Source: Deltaproteobacteria bacterium (GTDB lineage: Bacteria > Desulfobacterota > Desulfobaccia > Desulfobaccales > 0-14-0-80-60-11). Taken from it: a stretch of 33,563 nucleotides of DNA. The notes beneath the pieces are model-generated. The model had not been told where the DNA came from and did not search any database. It was given only the letters and a program-made list of their open reading frames with translations. Within the stretch, counting starts at the first letter, position 1; each line of letters begins with the position of its first letter. Shown here piece by piece: positions 15,077 through 23,121 of this stretch. The position numbers and the translations under genes were made by a program. The stretch is taken from the NCBI GenBank assembly GCA_003599195.1, contig QZIZ01000131.1:1-33563 (forward strand). Direction: 5' to 3'.

Positions 15077-17053
15077 ATGTGTAGGTCGAAAAGCTCAATG
15101 TTGACTCTGTTGGCGGCCTTGGCCGTCCTCACCGCCGGGCTGGCGGCCGGGGCCCAAGCCGCGGCCTTGCCGGGCGGGTCCCTGGACCCGACCGCTATTC
15201 CGAAGTATGCGGAACCATTAACTATCCCGCCGGTAATGCCCAAAAGCACCGCGCCTAAAAGGGGCATCGATTATTACGAGATCGCAGTGCGCCAGTTCCA
15301 ACAGCAGGTCCTGCCCACGGGTTTTCCCACGACCAAAGTATGGGGCTATGGTTCCCGCACCGCTCCCACGAACACCTTCAGCTACCCCGCCTACACCATC
15401 GAGTCCAAAGTGAACCGCCCGGTCAGGGTCAAGTGGATCAACGAGCTGAAGGATCTCGATCCCAATTCCCCCACCTTCGGTAATTTCCTCCCCCACATTC
15501 TGCCGGTGGACCAGACCCTGCATTGGGCCAACCCCACCCGGGTGGGCAACGACGGCGCCATCGACAGCCGCCCGGATTTCACCGGGTTAGGGACCCCCGG
15601 TCCTTATACCGGCCCGGTGCCCATGGTGGCCCATCTGCATGGCGCCCACGTGGGCGAGGAAAGCGACGGTTTCCCCCAGGCCTGGTGGCTGCCTGCAGCC
15701 AACAATCTCGGGGACGCCACCACCAAGGGCACCAATTACGGCCAGTTTGACCCCGCCAATACCGAGCCCGGCACCGCGGTCTTTCAATATCCCAACACCC
15801 AGCGGGCCGCCACTCTCTGGTTCCATGACCATAGCGTAGGCATGACCCGGGTGAACGTCTATGCCGGGCCTGCGGGTTTCTATCTCCTGCGGGGCGGCAT
15901 TTCCGACCTCCCCCCGGGTGTGGTTCCGGAAGGAAAATATGAGGTTCCCCTGGTTGTCCAGGACCGCGCCTTCAACCTGGACGGCTCCCTGTTCTTCCCG
16001 GACAGCCGGGCCTTCTTCGATGGTTTCGAGGGGCCGTTCATCCCTGACAGCGACATGGCCCCCATCCATAACCCGGAATTCTTCGGCAACACCATGGTGG
16101 TGAACGGCAAAACCTGGCCGGTGATGGAGGTGGAGAGACACCGGTACCGCTTCCGCTTCCTGAACGCCTCCAATTCCCGGTTCCTCATCCTGAAACTGGT
16201 GGCCGCCGACCCCGGCCAGAATGACGCCAGCGTCCAACCGGCTCTGCCCATCTGGCAGATCGGCGCGGATGGCGGCTTCCTCCCCGGTGTGGTCCGGCCC
16301 AGGTACCAGGGGGTGAACCAACTCCTCATCGGCTTGGCGGAACGGGCTGACGTCATTATCGACTTCAGAGGCTTCCCGGTGGGCACGGAACTCTATCTGG
16401 CCAACCTGGGGCCGGACGAACCCTTCGGCGGGGGCGTCCCGGGCGTGGATTTTCCCATCTCCGATCCCGGCACCACCGGCCAGGTGATGAAGTTCAAGGT
16501 GGTGGCTGCGACCGCCCCGGATACCACCACCCCGCCCGGCAGGCTGGCCCTGCCCAGGTTTGACAACTGTGGACCGGTTAACAGAGTCAGGAGGGTTTCT
16601 TTGAACGAATTCGATTCCGACATCCTTCCGGGGGTGGGTCCCCGGACGGCCCTCCTGGGCATTTTGGACAGTGGCCTGAATCCGGTGGGGAAGATGTTTG
16701 CCGAGCCTGTCACCGAGAAGCCGAAACTCAATACCACGGAGTTGTGGGAGATCTATAACTTTACCGCTGACGCCCATCCCATCCACCTGCACCAGGTGCA
16801 GTTCGAGGTGGTCAACCGTCAACCCTTGGTAACCGATGAAGAAGGGGTTGCTGTCGCTCCCGCCACTCTGGCCGGCCCCAGAATAAATCGTGAATCCTGG
16901 GAAAGGGGGACCAAGGACACCGTTATCGCCTATCCGGGCATGGTCACCAGGCTCAAGGCCAGATTCGATATCCCGGGCCTGTACGTCTGGCACTGCCACA
17001 TTCTGGACCACGAAGACAACGAGATGATGCGTCCCATCCAGGTCGTTCCTTGA
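15077..17053 (+). CDS. Exported multicopper oxidase (CotA/bilirubin oxidase-like)
   Basis: The product is a 658-residue three-domain cupredoxin oxidase. All copper sites are present: H186-L-H188 in HLHGAH, H250-D-H252 in WFHDHSVG, H567-x2-H570-x-H572 in HPIHLHQ, and H639-C640-H641 with H645 and the type-1 axial Met650 in WHCHILDHEDNEMM. The N-terminus (residues 1-29) is a Sec signal peptide with a long hydrophobic core and AQA cleavage region. The protein is longer than Bacillus CotA (about 513 residues). It oxidises a substrate such as Mn(II), Fe(II), Cu(I) or a phenolic compound with reduction of O2; which one cannot be told. ATG 15077 follows GGGAGGAACTATC. It is monocistronic, with its own AT-rich leader and a terminator. 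In Geobacter, related exported oxidases participate in metal respiration, which is context only. Confidence 0.93.
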   Translation: MCRSKSSMLTLLAALAVLTAGLAAGAQAAALPGGSLDPTAIPKYAEPLTIPPVMPKSTAPKRGIDYYEIAVRQFQQQVLPTGFPTTKVWGYGSRTAPTNTFSYPAYTIESKVNRPVRVKWINELKDLDPNSPTFGNFLPHILPVDQTLHWANPTRVGNDGAIDSRPDFTGLGTPGPYTGPVPMVAHLHGAHVGEESDGFPQAWWLPAANNLGDATTKGTNYGQFDPANTEPGTAVFQYPNTQRAATLWFHDHSVGMTRVNVYAGPAGFYLLRGGISDLPPGVVPEGKYEVPLVVQDRAFNLDGSLFFPDSRAFFDGFEGPFIPDSDMAPIHNPEFFGNTMVVNGKTWPVMEVERHRYRFRFLNASNSRFLILKLVAADPGQNDASVQPALPIWQIGADGGFLPGVVRPRYQGVNQLLIGLAERADVIIDFRGFPVGTELYLANLGPDEPFGGGVPGVDFPISDPGTTGQVMKFKVVAATAPDTTTPPGRLALPRFDNCGPVNRVRRVSLNEFDSDILPGVGPRTALLGILDSGLNPVGKMFAEPVTEKPKLNTTELWEIYNFTADAHPIHLHQVQFEVVNRQPLVTDEEGVAVAPATLAGPRINRESWERGTKDTVIAYPGMVTRLKARFDIPGLYVWHCHILDHEDNEMMRPIQVVP

Positions 17054-17078
17054 GCTTACCGGGAATGCTTGACTCAAA

Positions 17079-17107
17079 AAGGGCCGCCCCGAGCGGCCCT
17101 TAATCTT
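17079..17107 (+). terminator. Intrinsic terminator after the multicopper oxidase gene
   Basis: Arms GGGCCGC (17081-17087) and GCGGCCC (17093-17099) enclose a 5-nt loop. They are followed by TTAATCTTT and preceded by an A-run. Confidence 0.85.
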
Positions 17108-17110
17108 TGG

Positions 17111-17133
17111 AGGGGCGGGTTCCCGCTCCCCTG
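17111..17133. repeat. Small palindrome, GGGGCGGG-TTC-CCGCTCCCC type
   Basis: AGGGGCGGG and CCCGCTCCCCT can pair with one wobble or bulge around a short TT loop. It may be a diverged member of the GGGC-loop-GCCC palindromes seen at 11395 and 33398. Confidence 0.45.
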
Positions 17134-17206
17134 CATCCAATCCGTCCTTGAAGTGAAAGTAATAAAAAGATATATTGAAAATAACTACAATTTTTATTAA
17201 CTTAGA

Positions 17207-18031
17207 ATGCATATGCCGGAATGCCCCTACTGCCAGGAGCCTGTTGAGGAAAACGCCCTTTTCTGCCGGTCTTGCGGGGCCAGTCTGAAACTGCCGGAGT
17301 ACGACCGGGCTTTCTGCCCCCATTGCGGCGCCCGGGTCAGCGCCCGGCAGGAGTTCTGCCATGAATGCCATTGGTCCCTGGTGAAACTCCCGGCGGAGGA
17401 ACCGGCCTCCGGGGCTCCGCCAGCTCCGGCCAAGGCTTCTCCTTGGAAGAAACCCTGGGTTTGGGGCCTGCTCGCAGGTGCCGGCTTGCTCATCGCCCTC
17501 CTCCCCTGGCTCTTTATCTCCGGCAGTCCCCCTCCTCCTGCTGTTCCTGTGCCGGTCGGCCCAAAAGCCGCCGCGCCCAAGACAGTCCCGGCGGCGCCCG
17601 TCCCTGTTCCGGCTCCACCTGCGCTCCCGGCCCCGGAGAAAGGCGTCCCCCCCCTATCCGCAACGCCTTCGAACACCGCAGCCCTTAAGGATCAATTGAC
17701 GGAGCTGCTCAATCAGTTGCGGGAGGCCCAACTCAAGAAGGACATCTCCCTGTACAGCCAGGCCTTCTCCCCCAATTTCCCTGATTTCGACCAGAGGCGC
17801 CTAAGAACTCTGGCCGTCTGGGATGCCTATGATTACTCCGGGTTGGACTTCGAGGTGACGGAGGTTAACCTCCTGGATGCGGATCAGGCCCAGGCCACAG
17901 TGACCTGGAAGCTCGAGATCCGGCAGAAAGCAACCCAGAACGGGAAATCCGAAACCCAGTCTTATAACGTCCGCTTTTCCAAGGACGGGGGCAAGTGGCG
18001 CATCAGCAACCTGGAGCGCAAACCCGGTTAA
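17207..18031 (+). CDS. Double zinc-ribbon, single-pass membrane protein with C-terminal NTF2-like domain
   Basis: The product has 274 residues and no named family that I recognise. Two zinc ribbons stand at the N-terminus: C6-x2-C9 with C20-x2-C23, and C37-x2-C40 with C51-x2-C54. A transmembrane helix follows at about 83-104 (WVWGLLAGAGLLIALLPWLF). Then comes a Pro/Ala/Val-rich linker (about 105-155), and the C-terminal 110 residues look like an NTF2/SnoaL-type fold (LYSQAFSPNFPDFDQRR... DGGKWRISNLERKPG). The topology suggests cytoplasmic ribbons and a periplasmic C-terminal domain. It is directly followed by an SH3-repeat lipoprotein gene 14 nt downstream, so the two are likely co-transcribed and may act together at the envelope. 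ATG 17207 or ATG 17213 could be the start; no strong ribosome binding site decides. Confidence 0.75.
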   Translation: MHMPECPYCQEPVEENALFCRSCGASLKLPEYDRAFCPHCGARVSARQEFCHECHWSLVKLPAEEPASGAPPAPAKASPWKKPWVWGLLAGAGLLIALLPWLFISGSPPPPAVPVPVGPKAAAPKTVPAAPVPVPAPPALPAPEKGVPPLSATPSNTAALKDQLTELLNQLREAQLKKDISLYSQAFSPNFPDFDQRRLRTLAVWDAYDYSGLDFEVTEVNLLDADQAQATVTWKLEIRQKATQNGKSETQSYNVRFSKDGGKWRISNLERKPG

Positions 18032-18045
18032 GAAGGAAGAACCGT

Positions 18046-18870
18046 ATGCAGAGGCCTTGGAGTCGGTCCGGTATCATCCCCCTATTCCTTATCGCTCTAA
18101 TCGCCGCATCCTGCGCCCCTCCGCCGGTGGAAACCAAGCCCACCGTTTACTATGTCACCCCGGTGATCACTTACCTGAAGGACTGTCCCGGTTATGACTG
18201 CAAGGTAGTGGGCCAGCTTTACCGGGCCGACCGGGTGGAGCAACTGGAAGTCCAAGGCAACTGGTGGCGGGTGCGCCTGGATAAGGGCACGCTCGCCGGC
18301 TGGCTGCAGGCGGAGCTGTTAAGCCCCACCCCCGTGGAAGCTCCATATTTTTATGTGGCCGCAGACAGCCTGGAACTGCGGGAATGCCCCAGCCCGGATT
18401 GCCCTTTCCGGAAGATCCTCTTAAAAGGCGACCGGGTGCAAAGGATTGCCGAGAACGACCAGGGCTGGCTCCGGGTGCTGGTGGAAAAGGACGCCAGCCT
18501 CGGTTGGGTCCTTGCCGCCCAGGTCTCCGATCAGGCCCCGAAACCCGAAGCCAAGCCTGCCGCGGAAACCGAATATTTTTATACCGCCGCGGCCACGGTC
18601 AATCTTTACTCCCTGCCCCTGTTCAGCTCCAAGGTGGTGAAGTCCCTGCCCCTCAATGAAAAGTTGGAGAAACTGGCGCAGCACGGCCGGGACTGGTTTA
18701 AAGTGCGCCATCCGGCCAGCGGCGCGGAGGGCTGGGCCGCGGCCAAAGACCTGAAGACCTCCCCGGTGGCCGCCGAACCCCTCAAGCCCAAGAAAAAATT
18801 CCGCCGGAAACCCGCGGCCAAGCCGCTGCCGCAGGTGGAAGAAGCGCCTTTAGAGCCTGAAGCGATGTAA
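18046..18870 (+). CDS. Lipoprotein with three bacterial SH3-type repeats
   Basis: The product has 274 residues. It starts with a lipoprotein signal: basic residues, a hydrophobic core GIIPLFLIALIAASC and a lipobox AASC with Cys at about residue 24. Three SH3b-type repeats follow, each opening with a Y-Y/F-V/T motif and ending in a Gly-Trp segment: about 34-92 (TYLKDCPGYDCKVVGQL... GWLQAEL), 100-165 (LELRECPSPDCPFRKIL... GWVLAAQV) and 180-245 (NLYSLPLFSSKVVKSL... GWAAAKDL). The C-terminus is Lys/Arg/Pro-rich. Such repeats usually bind peptidoglycan or envelope proteins. ATG 18046 was preferred because a GGAAG site precedes it and it gives a complete lipoprotein signal; an earlier in-frame start would add a charged extension inside the preceding gene. 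Confidence 0.85.
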   Translation: MQRPWSRSGIIPLFLIALIAASCAPPPVETKPTVYYVTPVITYLKDCPGYDCKVVGQLYRADRVEQLEVQGNWWRVRLDKGTLAGWLQAELLSPTPVEAPYFYVAADSLELRECPSPDCPFRKILLKGDRVQRIAENDQGWLRVLVEKDASLGWVLAAQVSDQAPKPEAKPAAETEYFYTAAATVNLYSLPLFSSKVVKSLPLNEKLEKLAQHGRDWFKVRHPASGAEGWAAAKDLKTSPVAAEPLKPKKKFRRKPAAKPLPQVEEAPLEPEAM

Positions 18871-18895
18871 GTTCTGGAGCAAATGGGATATTGAG

Positions 18896-19072
18896 ATGGG
18901 TTACCTTCCTGAAACCGATAGAGACCTTTTGCTGCTTGACGAAATCCGCTGGCAGGAGGCCTTCGACCGTTCCTAGAATATTCTTGCCGCTTTGGCTGCG
19001 GCAGCCTTGAAGGAGTTTCGGGAAGGGAAAACGATTCCTTTGTACCCTTTGCCTTTAAATGTTGTAAGCTAA
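18896..19072 (+). pseudogene. Small antitoxin-like gene interrupted by an in-frame amber codon
   Basis: Reading from ATG 18896 gives a 58-codon frame to TAA 19070-19072 with one internal TAG at 18974-18976 (codon 27). The conceptual product begins MGYLPETDRDLLLLDEIRW and has WQEAFDRS before the stop, then NILAALAAAALKEFREGKT and IPLYPLP. The pattern W-x2-AF-x2-S...L-x-x-LA-x-x-A-x2-E-x-x-x-GKT-x-PL resembles small antitoxins of type II toxin-antitoxin pairs. No toxin gene is next to it. I read it as a decayed orphan antitoxin, with moderate certainty about the frame and low certainty about the family. Confidence 0.5.
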
Positions 19073-19112
19073 GACGAGGCTGGGTGAGAATTAAACAACA
19101 AAAAGCCCGGTG

Positions 19113-19133
19113 GCACAGGCGTCTCGCCTGTGC
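19113..19133. repeat. Dispersed palindrome GCACAGGCG/CGCCTGTGC, copy 1
   Basis: Perfect 9-bp arms surround the loop TCT. A copy in opposite orientation lies at 23085-23105, and flanking bases (GTGG before, C/T-rich after) also agree. A T-run follows at 19138, so it could act as a terminator before the DAHP synthase fusion gene. Confidence 0.88.
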
Positions 19134-19176
19134 ATTCTTTTTTGATCTTTGATTCTAAATTTTCGAGAGGTCCGCC

Positions 19177-21114
19177 ATGATCCTGGTACTGAGCCAAGGC
19201 ATCACCAGGGAAGAAAAGGAACGCCTGCTGGAAACCCTGCGTGCCGAAGGCAATCTGGTTAAAGAAATTCAAGGAGAGGAAGAGACCATTCTGGGAGTGG
19301 TGGGGAAGATTCGCAAGGACATCGGCTATTACGAGTCCCTGCCCGGCGTGGCCAAGGCCATTCCCATTTCCTCCCCCTACAAGCTGGTGAGCCGCCAGCT
19401 CCATCCGGCCCCGTCCACCATCAAGATCGGCGAAGTGGCCATCGGCGGCGACCGCCTGGTGGTCATCGCCGGCCCCTGCGGCGTCGAAGACCGGCAGCGC
19501 ACCCTGGAGATCGCCTGGATGGTGCGCAAATACGGGGCCGTCCTCTTTAGGGGCGGCGCGTTCAAGCCCCGCACTTCCCCCTACTCCTTCCAGGGTCTGG
19601 GCGAGGAAGGCTTGAAGATCCTCAAGGAGGTTCGTGAGGAAACCGGCCTGGGCGTGGTCACCGAGATGACCTCCCCCAGCCAGGCCGATCTCATGGTGAA
19701 ATACGTGGACGTCATCCAGATCGGGGCCCGGAACATGCAGAACTTCGAGCTCCTCAAGTGCGTCGGCCGCATCGGCAAACCCGTGCTTCTAAAAAGAGGG
19801 CTGGCGGCCACCATCGAGGAATGGCTCATGTCCGCGGAATATATCCTCTCCGAAGGCAACGACCAGGTGATCCTCTGCGAACGGGGCATCCGCACCTTCG
19901 AGCCTTACACCCGTAACACCCTGGACCTCACCGCCGTACCCATCATCAAGAAGCTGACCCATCTGCCCATCATCGTCGATCCCAGCCATGCCACGGGCTT
20001 AAGGGACAAGGTGAGCCCCATGGCCCGGGCCGCGGTGGCCGCGGGCGCGGACGGGTTGATCATCGAGGTGCACACCGAGCCGGACAAGGCCCTGTCCGAT
20101 GGCCCCCAGAGCCTCTATCCCGGCCAGTTCGAGCAATTGATGCGGGACCTCTACGTCATCGGCCCGGTGGTGGGCAAGCAGTTGGATTACACTTATCTGG
20201 AAAAGGCCAGGATGATCCGGCGGCTCCACGAGCCGGGGAGGGTCCCGGCGCAGGCCGCCTACCGCGGGGTGCCCGGCTCCTGGAGCCATAAGGCCTGCCA
20301 GCAGTTCTTCGGCGGGGATATGCCTTTAAAAGAGTGCTCTTCCTTCCGGGAGGTCTTCGACCTGGTGGACCGCGGGCAAGCGGCCTTCGGGGTCCTGCCT
20401 TTGGAAAACAGCCTCACCGGCAGTTTCCATGAAAACTACGACTTGTTGTTGGATTACGACCTCCAAATCGTGGGTGAAGTGACTCTCCGGATTAAGCACA
20501 ACCTCATCGGCCATCCGGGGGCCACCATGGAGGGAATCGAGAGGATCTACTCCCATCCCCAGGTCTTCCAGCAATGCAAAGAGTTTGTGGCCAGGCATCC
20601 TAAATGGGATCACATCGCCTGCCAGAACACGGCCGCCTGTGTCTCCAGGGTCAAGGAAAATAAAGACCCCAAGGAAGCGGCCATTGCCGGGGAGGAGGCG
20701 GCGGAGCTGCACCAGTTGGCGGTGTTGAAGGAAGGCATCGAGATGAACCCCCGCAACTTTACCCGCTTTGTGGTGATCTCCAAAAATAGCCTCCTGCCGG
20801 GCGAAAAGAATAAGTCTTCCCTCATCTTCTCGGTGGGGGACCACCCGGGGGCTTTAGTGGCGCCACTCCAGGTCTTTGCCGCCAACAACATCAATCTGGT
20901 CAAACTGGAATCCCGGCCGCGGCCCGACCGCCCCTGGGAGTACCTCTTTTACGTGGACGTGGAGTTGGATATGCTGGCCGCAAAGAATAAAGGCCTTCTG
21001 GACCAGTTGCAGGGAAAAACCGAGTTCTTTAAATATCTCGGGAGCTATCAGAAAGGGGGAGCCGCGGCGACCGCGGTCCCAACAGAGGAACCGGGTGCCA
21101 TTTCCGGAGACTGA
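19177..21114 (+). CDS. DAHP synthase - prephenate dehydratase fusion with ACT domain
   Basis: The product has 645 residues in four parts. Residues 1-70 form the ferredoxin-like regulatory domain found on type I-beta DAHP synthases. Residues about 80-340 are the DAHP synthase barrel ([76 protein letters not shown]). Residues about 357-535 are prephenate dehydratase ([34 protein letters not shown] with the T529-R-F motif). Residues 546-625 are an ACT domain with the GALV and ESRP phenylalanine-binding motifs. It joins the first step of the shikimate pathway (erythrose 4-phosphate + phosphoenolpyruvate) with the step from prephenate to phenylpyruvate. There is no chorismate mutase domain; the junction is only about 25 residues. 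The ACT domain suggests Phe feedback. A terminator follows. Confidence 0.92.
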   Translation: MILVLSQGITREEKERLLETLRAEGNLVKEIQGEEETILGVVGKIRKDIGYYESLPGVAKAIPISSPYKLVSRQLHPAPSTIKIGEVAIGGDRLVVIAGPCGVEDRQRTLEIAWMVRKYGAVLFRGGAFKPRTSPYSFQGLGEEGLKILKEVREETGLGVVTEMTSPSQADLMVKYVDVIQIGARNMQNFELLKCVGRIGKPVLLKRGLAATIEEWLMSAEYILSEGNDQVILCERGIRTFEPYTRNTLDLTAVPIIKKLTHLPIIVDPSHATGLRDKVSPMARAAVAAGADGLIIEVHTEPDKALSDGPQSLYPGQFEQLMRDLYVIGPVVGKQLDYTYLEKARMIRRLHEPGRVPAQAAYRGVPGSWSHKACQQFFGGDMPLKECSSFREVFDLVDRGQAAFGVLPLENSLTGSFHENYDLLLDYDLQIVGEVTLRIKHNLIGHPGATMEGIERIYSHPQVFQQCKEFVARHPKWDHIACQNTAACVSRVKENKDPKEAAIAGEEAAELHQLAVLKEGIEMNPRNFTRFVVISKNSLLPGEKNKSSLIFSVGDHPGALVAPLQVFAANNINLVKLESRPRPDRPWEYLFYVDVELDMLAAKNKGLLDQLQGKTEFFKYLGSYQKGGAAATAVPTEEPGAISGD

Positions 21115-21141
21115 TTAACAGTAGGTAATTATTGAAAGACC

Positions 21142-21180
21142 AGGTGGCACCGGCGATTAGGGCTGTGCCACCTTTTTTTC
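21142..21180 (+). terminator. Intrinsic terminator after the DAHP synthase fusion gene
   Basis: Arms AGGTGGCAC (21142-21150) and GTGCCACCT (21165-21173) enclose a 14-nt loop and are followed by a T-run. It lies between convergent genes. Confidence 0.88.
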
Positions 21181-21181
21181 C

Positions 21182-21216
21182 GGAAAACGGAAAGGAAAAC
21201 AGAAAACGGTAAACGG
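21182..21216. repeat. Heptamer array related to (AAAACGG)n
   Basis: Five contiguous 7-bp units GGAAAAC, GGAAAGG, AAAACAG, AAAACGG and TAAACGG are present between the terminator and the end of the HD-GYP gene. The units are degenerate but the period holds. Confidence 0.6.
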
Positions 21217-21229
21217 CACTTGCTGCCCT

Positions 21230-22759
21230 TTATTCGAAATTAAACCCTTTCTCGGTAAACAGCCTGACGCAGGCCTCCACCACTTCCGGGTCAAAGTGGC
21301 TGCCCTTCTTGTTCGTTACTTCCTTTAAGGCTGTCTCTATTCCCAACCCGGGGCGGTAAGGCCGGTGGCTGGACATGGCCTCCACCACGTCGGCCACCGC
21401 CAGGATGCGGGCCTGCAACAGGATTTCCGGCCCCGAGAGGCCCTTGGGGTAACCGGAGCCGTCCAACCGCTCGTGATGCTGGGCAATGGACTCGGCCACC
21501 GGGCAGGGAAAATCGATCTCCTTCAGGATATCGAACCCGGCCTCCGCGTGCATCTTGATCAGGGAAAATTCATGCGCGTTGATCCTCCCGGGTTTGGTAA
21601 GGATTTCCGCGGGCACCGCGATCTTGCCGATGTCATGGAGGAAGCCGATCATCCTCATCCCTTCGATCTGTTCCCCGGAAAGCCCCAATTCCTTGCCGAT
21701 GGCGCAGGCCAGTTGGGCCACCCGCCGCTGATGGCCGGAGGTATACGGGTCCCGCATTTCCAGGGCGGACCCCAGGGCCTTCACAGTTCCGCGCAAAGTT
21801 TTTTGCAGTTGCTCAAAGCTCTTCTTCAGGGCCTCCTCGCCCCGCTTGCGCCGGGAAATGTCGAACAGGACCCCGCTGATATAGTCGATTTTCCCTGCCC
21901 GGTTCAGGACAATCTGGCTGCGCTCCTGAATCCAAAGGGTTTTTTCCTCGCGGGAATTGATGCGGTATTCCCGGACATAGGACTTAAGGCCTTTTAAAGC
22001 CTTGATAAATTGTGCCCGGGTTTCGCCTCTATCCTCTTCTATAATCAAGTCCGTCCACTTCAACTTTCTGGATTCAAAATCCCCTCGCGCATATCCGGTC
22101 ATCTCTTCGACTCTGTCATCGAAAAAATTCGCCGCACCGTCCGCATACCCTTTGAACACCAAAGCCGGCACATTTTTTAACAGCAGATGGAATTCCCGTT
22201 CACTCTTGAGGCGCGCCTCTTCCGCTTCCCGGCGGGCGATGATGCCCGCCAGGGTATTGGCTACCGATGATAAGAATTCCTCATCTATGGGATGCCGCAC
22301 ATGGCCCGCTTTGACATAGAGGTTCATCACCCCCAGGAGGCGGCCGTTCAGCAAAATGGGGACGCAATAATGGCCGTGGCGTGGCATTCCTTCAAAATGA
22401 ACCTGATGGCGGTCATCGAGATCCGCGGCAAACTGGATCTGCCTGGTGGAGGCAGCCAATCCGCATAAACAGAAGCCGAAGGGAACCCGGCTGCACGTGG
22501 CCAGAAGCTCTTCGCCCAACCCTTTTTGGGCCTGGAGCACCAGGACTTCCTGTCCATGATTTTCCACCGAAAAGACGGCTCCTTTTGACAACAGCCCGAT
22601 CCAGGGAATGGAGGTCAGCAAATCCAAAGTGAGTTCCAGGGGCTCTCGCAGCGGCAGGTTCTCCAGGGAAAGTCGCAGCAGGGAATTGATGACCTCCAGG
22701 TTTTTGTGGCTCCGGCCTGATTGCTGGTCCATTTCATCCAATTTCTGCGCGGTCTCCAC
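21230..22759 (-). CDS. GAF-PAS-HD-GYP protein, probable c-di-GMP phosphodiesterase
   Basis: The product has 509 residues and no transmembrane segment. Residues about 30-180 form a GAF domain (VPFGFCLCGLAAST, HGHYCVPILLNGRLLGVMNLYV). Residues about 190-305 form a PAS domain with its PAC end (YREYRINSREEKTLWIQERSQ, GVLFDISRRKRGEEAL). Residues about 315-509 form an HD-GYP domain with H375-D376 in FLHDIGKIAVP, HHERLDGSGYP with G436-Y437-P438, and VADVVEAMSSHRPYRPGL. All metal-binding residues needed for activity appear present. It is expected to hydrolyse c-di-GMP in the cytoplasm in response to a signal bound by GAF or PAS. The start is GTG at 22757-22759, preceded by GGGAGG at ideal distance. 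It stands alone, convergent with the DAHP synthase fusion. Confidence 0.92.
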   Translation of the reverse strand: METAQKLDEMDQQSGRSHKNLEVINSLLRLSLENLPLREPLELTLDLLTSIPWIGLLSKGAVFSVENHGQEVLVLQAQKGLGEELLATCSRVPFGFCLCGLAASTRQIQFAADLDDRHQVHFEGMPRHGHYCVPILLNGRLLGVMNLYVKAGHVRHPIDEEFLSSVANTLAGIIARREAEEARLKSEREFHLLLKNVPALVFKGYADGAANFFDDRVEEMTGYARGDFESRKLKWTDLIIEEDRGETRAQFIKALKGLKSYVREYRINSREEKTLWIQERSQIVLNRAGKIDYISGVLFDISRRKRGEEALKKSFEQLQKTLRGTVKALGSALEMRDPYTSGHQRRVAQLACAIGKELGLSGEQIEGMRMIGFLHDIGKIAVPAEILTKPGRINAHEFSLIKMHAEAGFDILKEIDFPCPVAESIAQHHERLDGSGYPKGLSGPEILLQARILAVADVVEAMSSHRPYRPGLGIETALKEVTNKKGSHFDPEVVEACVRLFTEKGFNFE

Positions 22760-22979
22760 CGGTTCCTCCCAAAGGGAATTTCAGAGATAGGCAAATTGAA
22801 GGGGTTTGCCCAGGCATTAAACATTTAAATTTTTTCTGCACTAATGTACTTTATCGGCTTGGAATTGGGGGAAAATAAATTTCCACTCTTACCTTCTTGA
22901 AGTTAAGAAGCACCTACTGCCTCCAGCATATGAATCTGCAAAATATTCTGGTTTAATAACCTGCAATTATTTAAAATGA

Positions 22980-23081
22980 ATGGAGCCAAGCCAGGGAGGG
23001 GTGTCATCTATCAAAAATGAATTAGCCGGAAATCCCGAAGATTACCCCTGGCTCTATGATAAGGTGATTGAAGAAAGATAA
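22980..23081 (+). CDS. Possible 33-residue small protein or gene remnant
   Basis: ATG 22980 opens a frame of 33 codons to TAA 23079-23081. The product contains IKNELAGNPEDYPWLYDKVI and ends in EER. An internal GTG at 23001 is preceded by GGGAGGG, but too closely for good initiation. The composition looks protein-like, but I recognise no family. It may be a remnant of a longer gene. Confidence 0.2.
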   Translation: MEPSQGGVSSIKNELAGNPEDYPWLYDKVIEER

Positions 23082-23084
23082 AGC

Positions 23085-23105
23085 GCACAGGCGAGACGCC
23101 TGTGC
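23085..23105. repeat. Dispersed palindrome GCACAGGCG/CGCCTGTGC, copy 2 (inverted)
   Basis: Arms are identical to those at 19113-19133, with loop AGA instead of TCT because the copy is inverted. It ends 16 nt before the dCMP deaminase start, so it would be in that gene's leader. Confidence 0.88.
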
Positions 23106-23121
23106 CACAAAAGAGCAAACC

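Larger units (their letters stand above)
22760..23121. other. AT-rich intergenic region with a possible tiny ORF and a palindrome
   Basis: The 362-base gap separates the divergent HD-GYP and dCMP deaminase genes. From 22790 to 22980 it is AT-rich and probably holds promoter sequence, but no convincing hexamer pair was found. A 33-codon frame (22980-23081) and a dispersed palindrome (23085-23105) lie at its right end. Confidence 0.6.

Noticed and set aside
15587-17371. Long antisense open frame (594 codons) opposite the multicopper oxidase gene
   Set aside because: It is a shadow of a GC-rich gene with full copper motifs on the other strand. The antisense product has no recognisable domain and low-complexity composition.
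18974-18976. Pyrrolysine or programmed readthrough at the amber codon
   Set aside because: No methyltransferase context or pylTSBCD gene is visible, and small antitoxin-like proteins do not use it. A point mutation is simpler.
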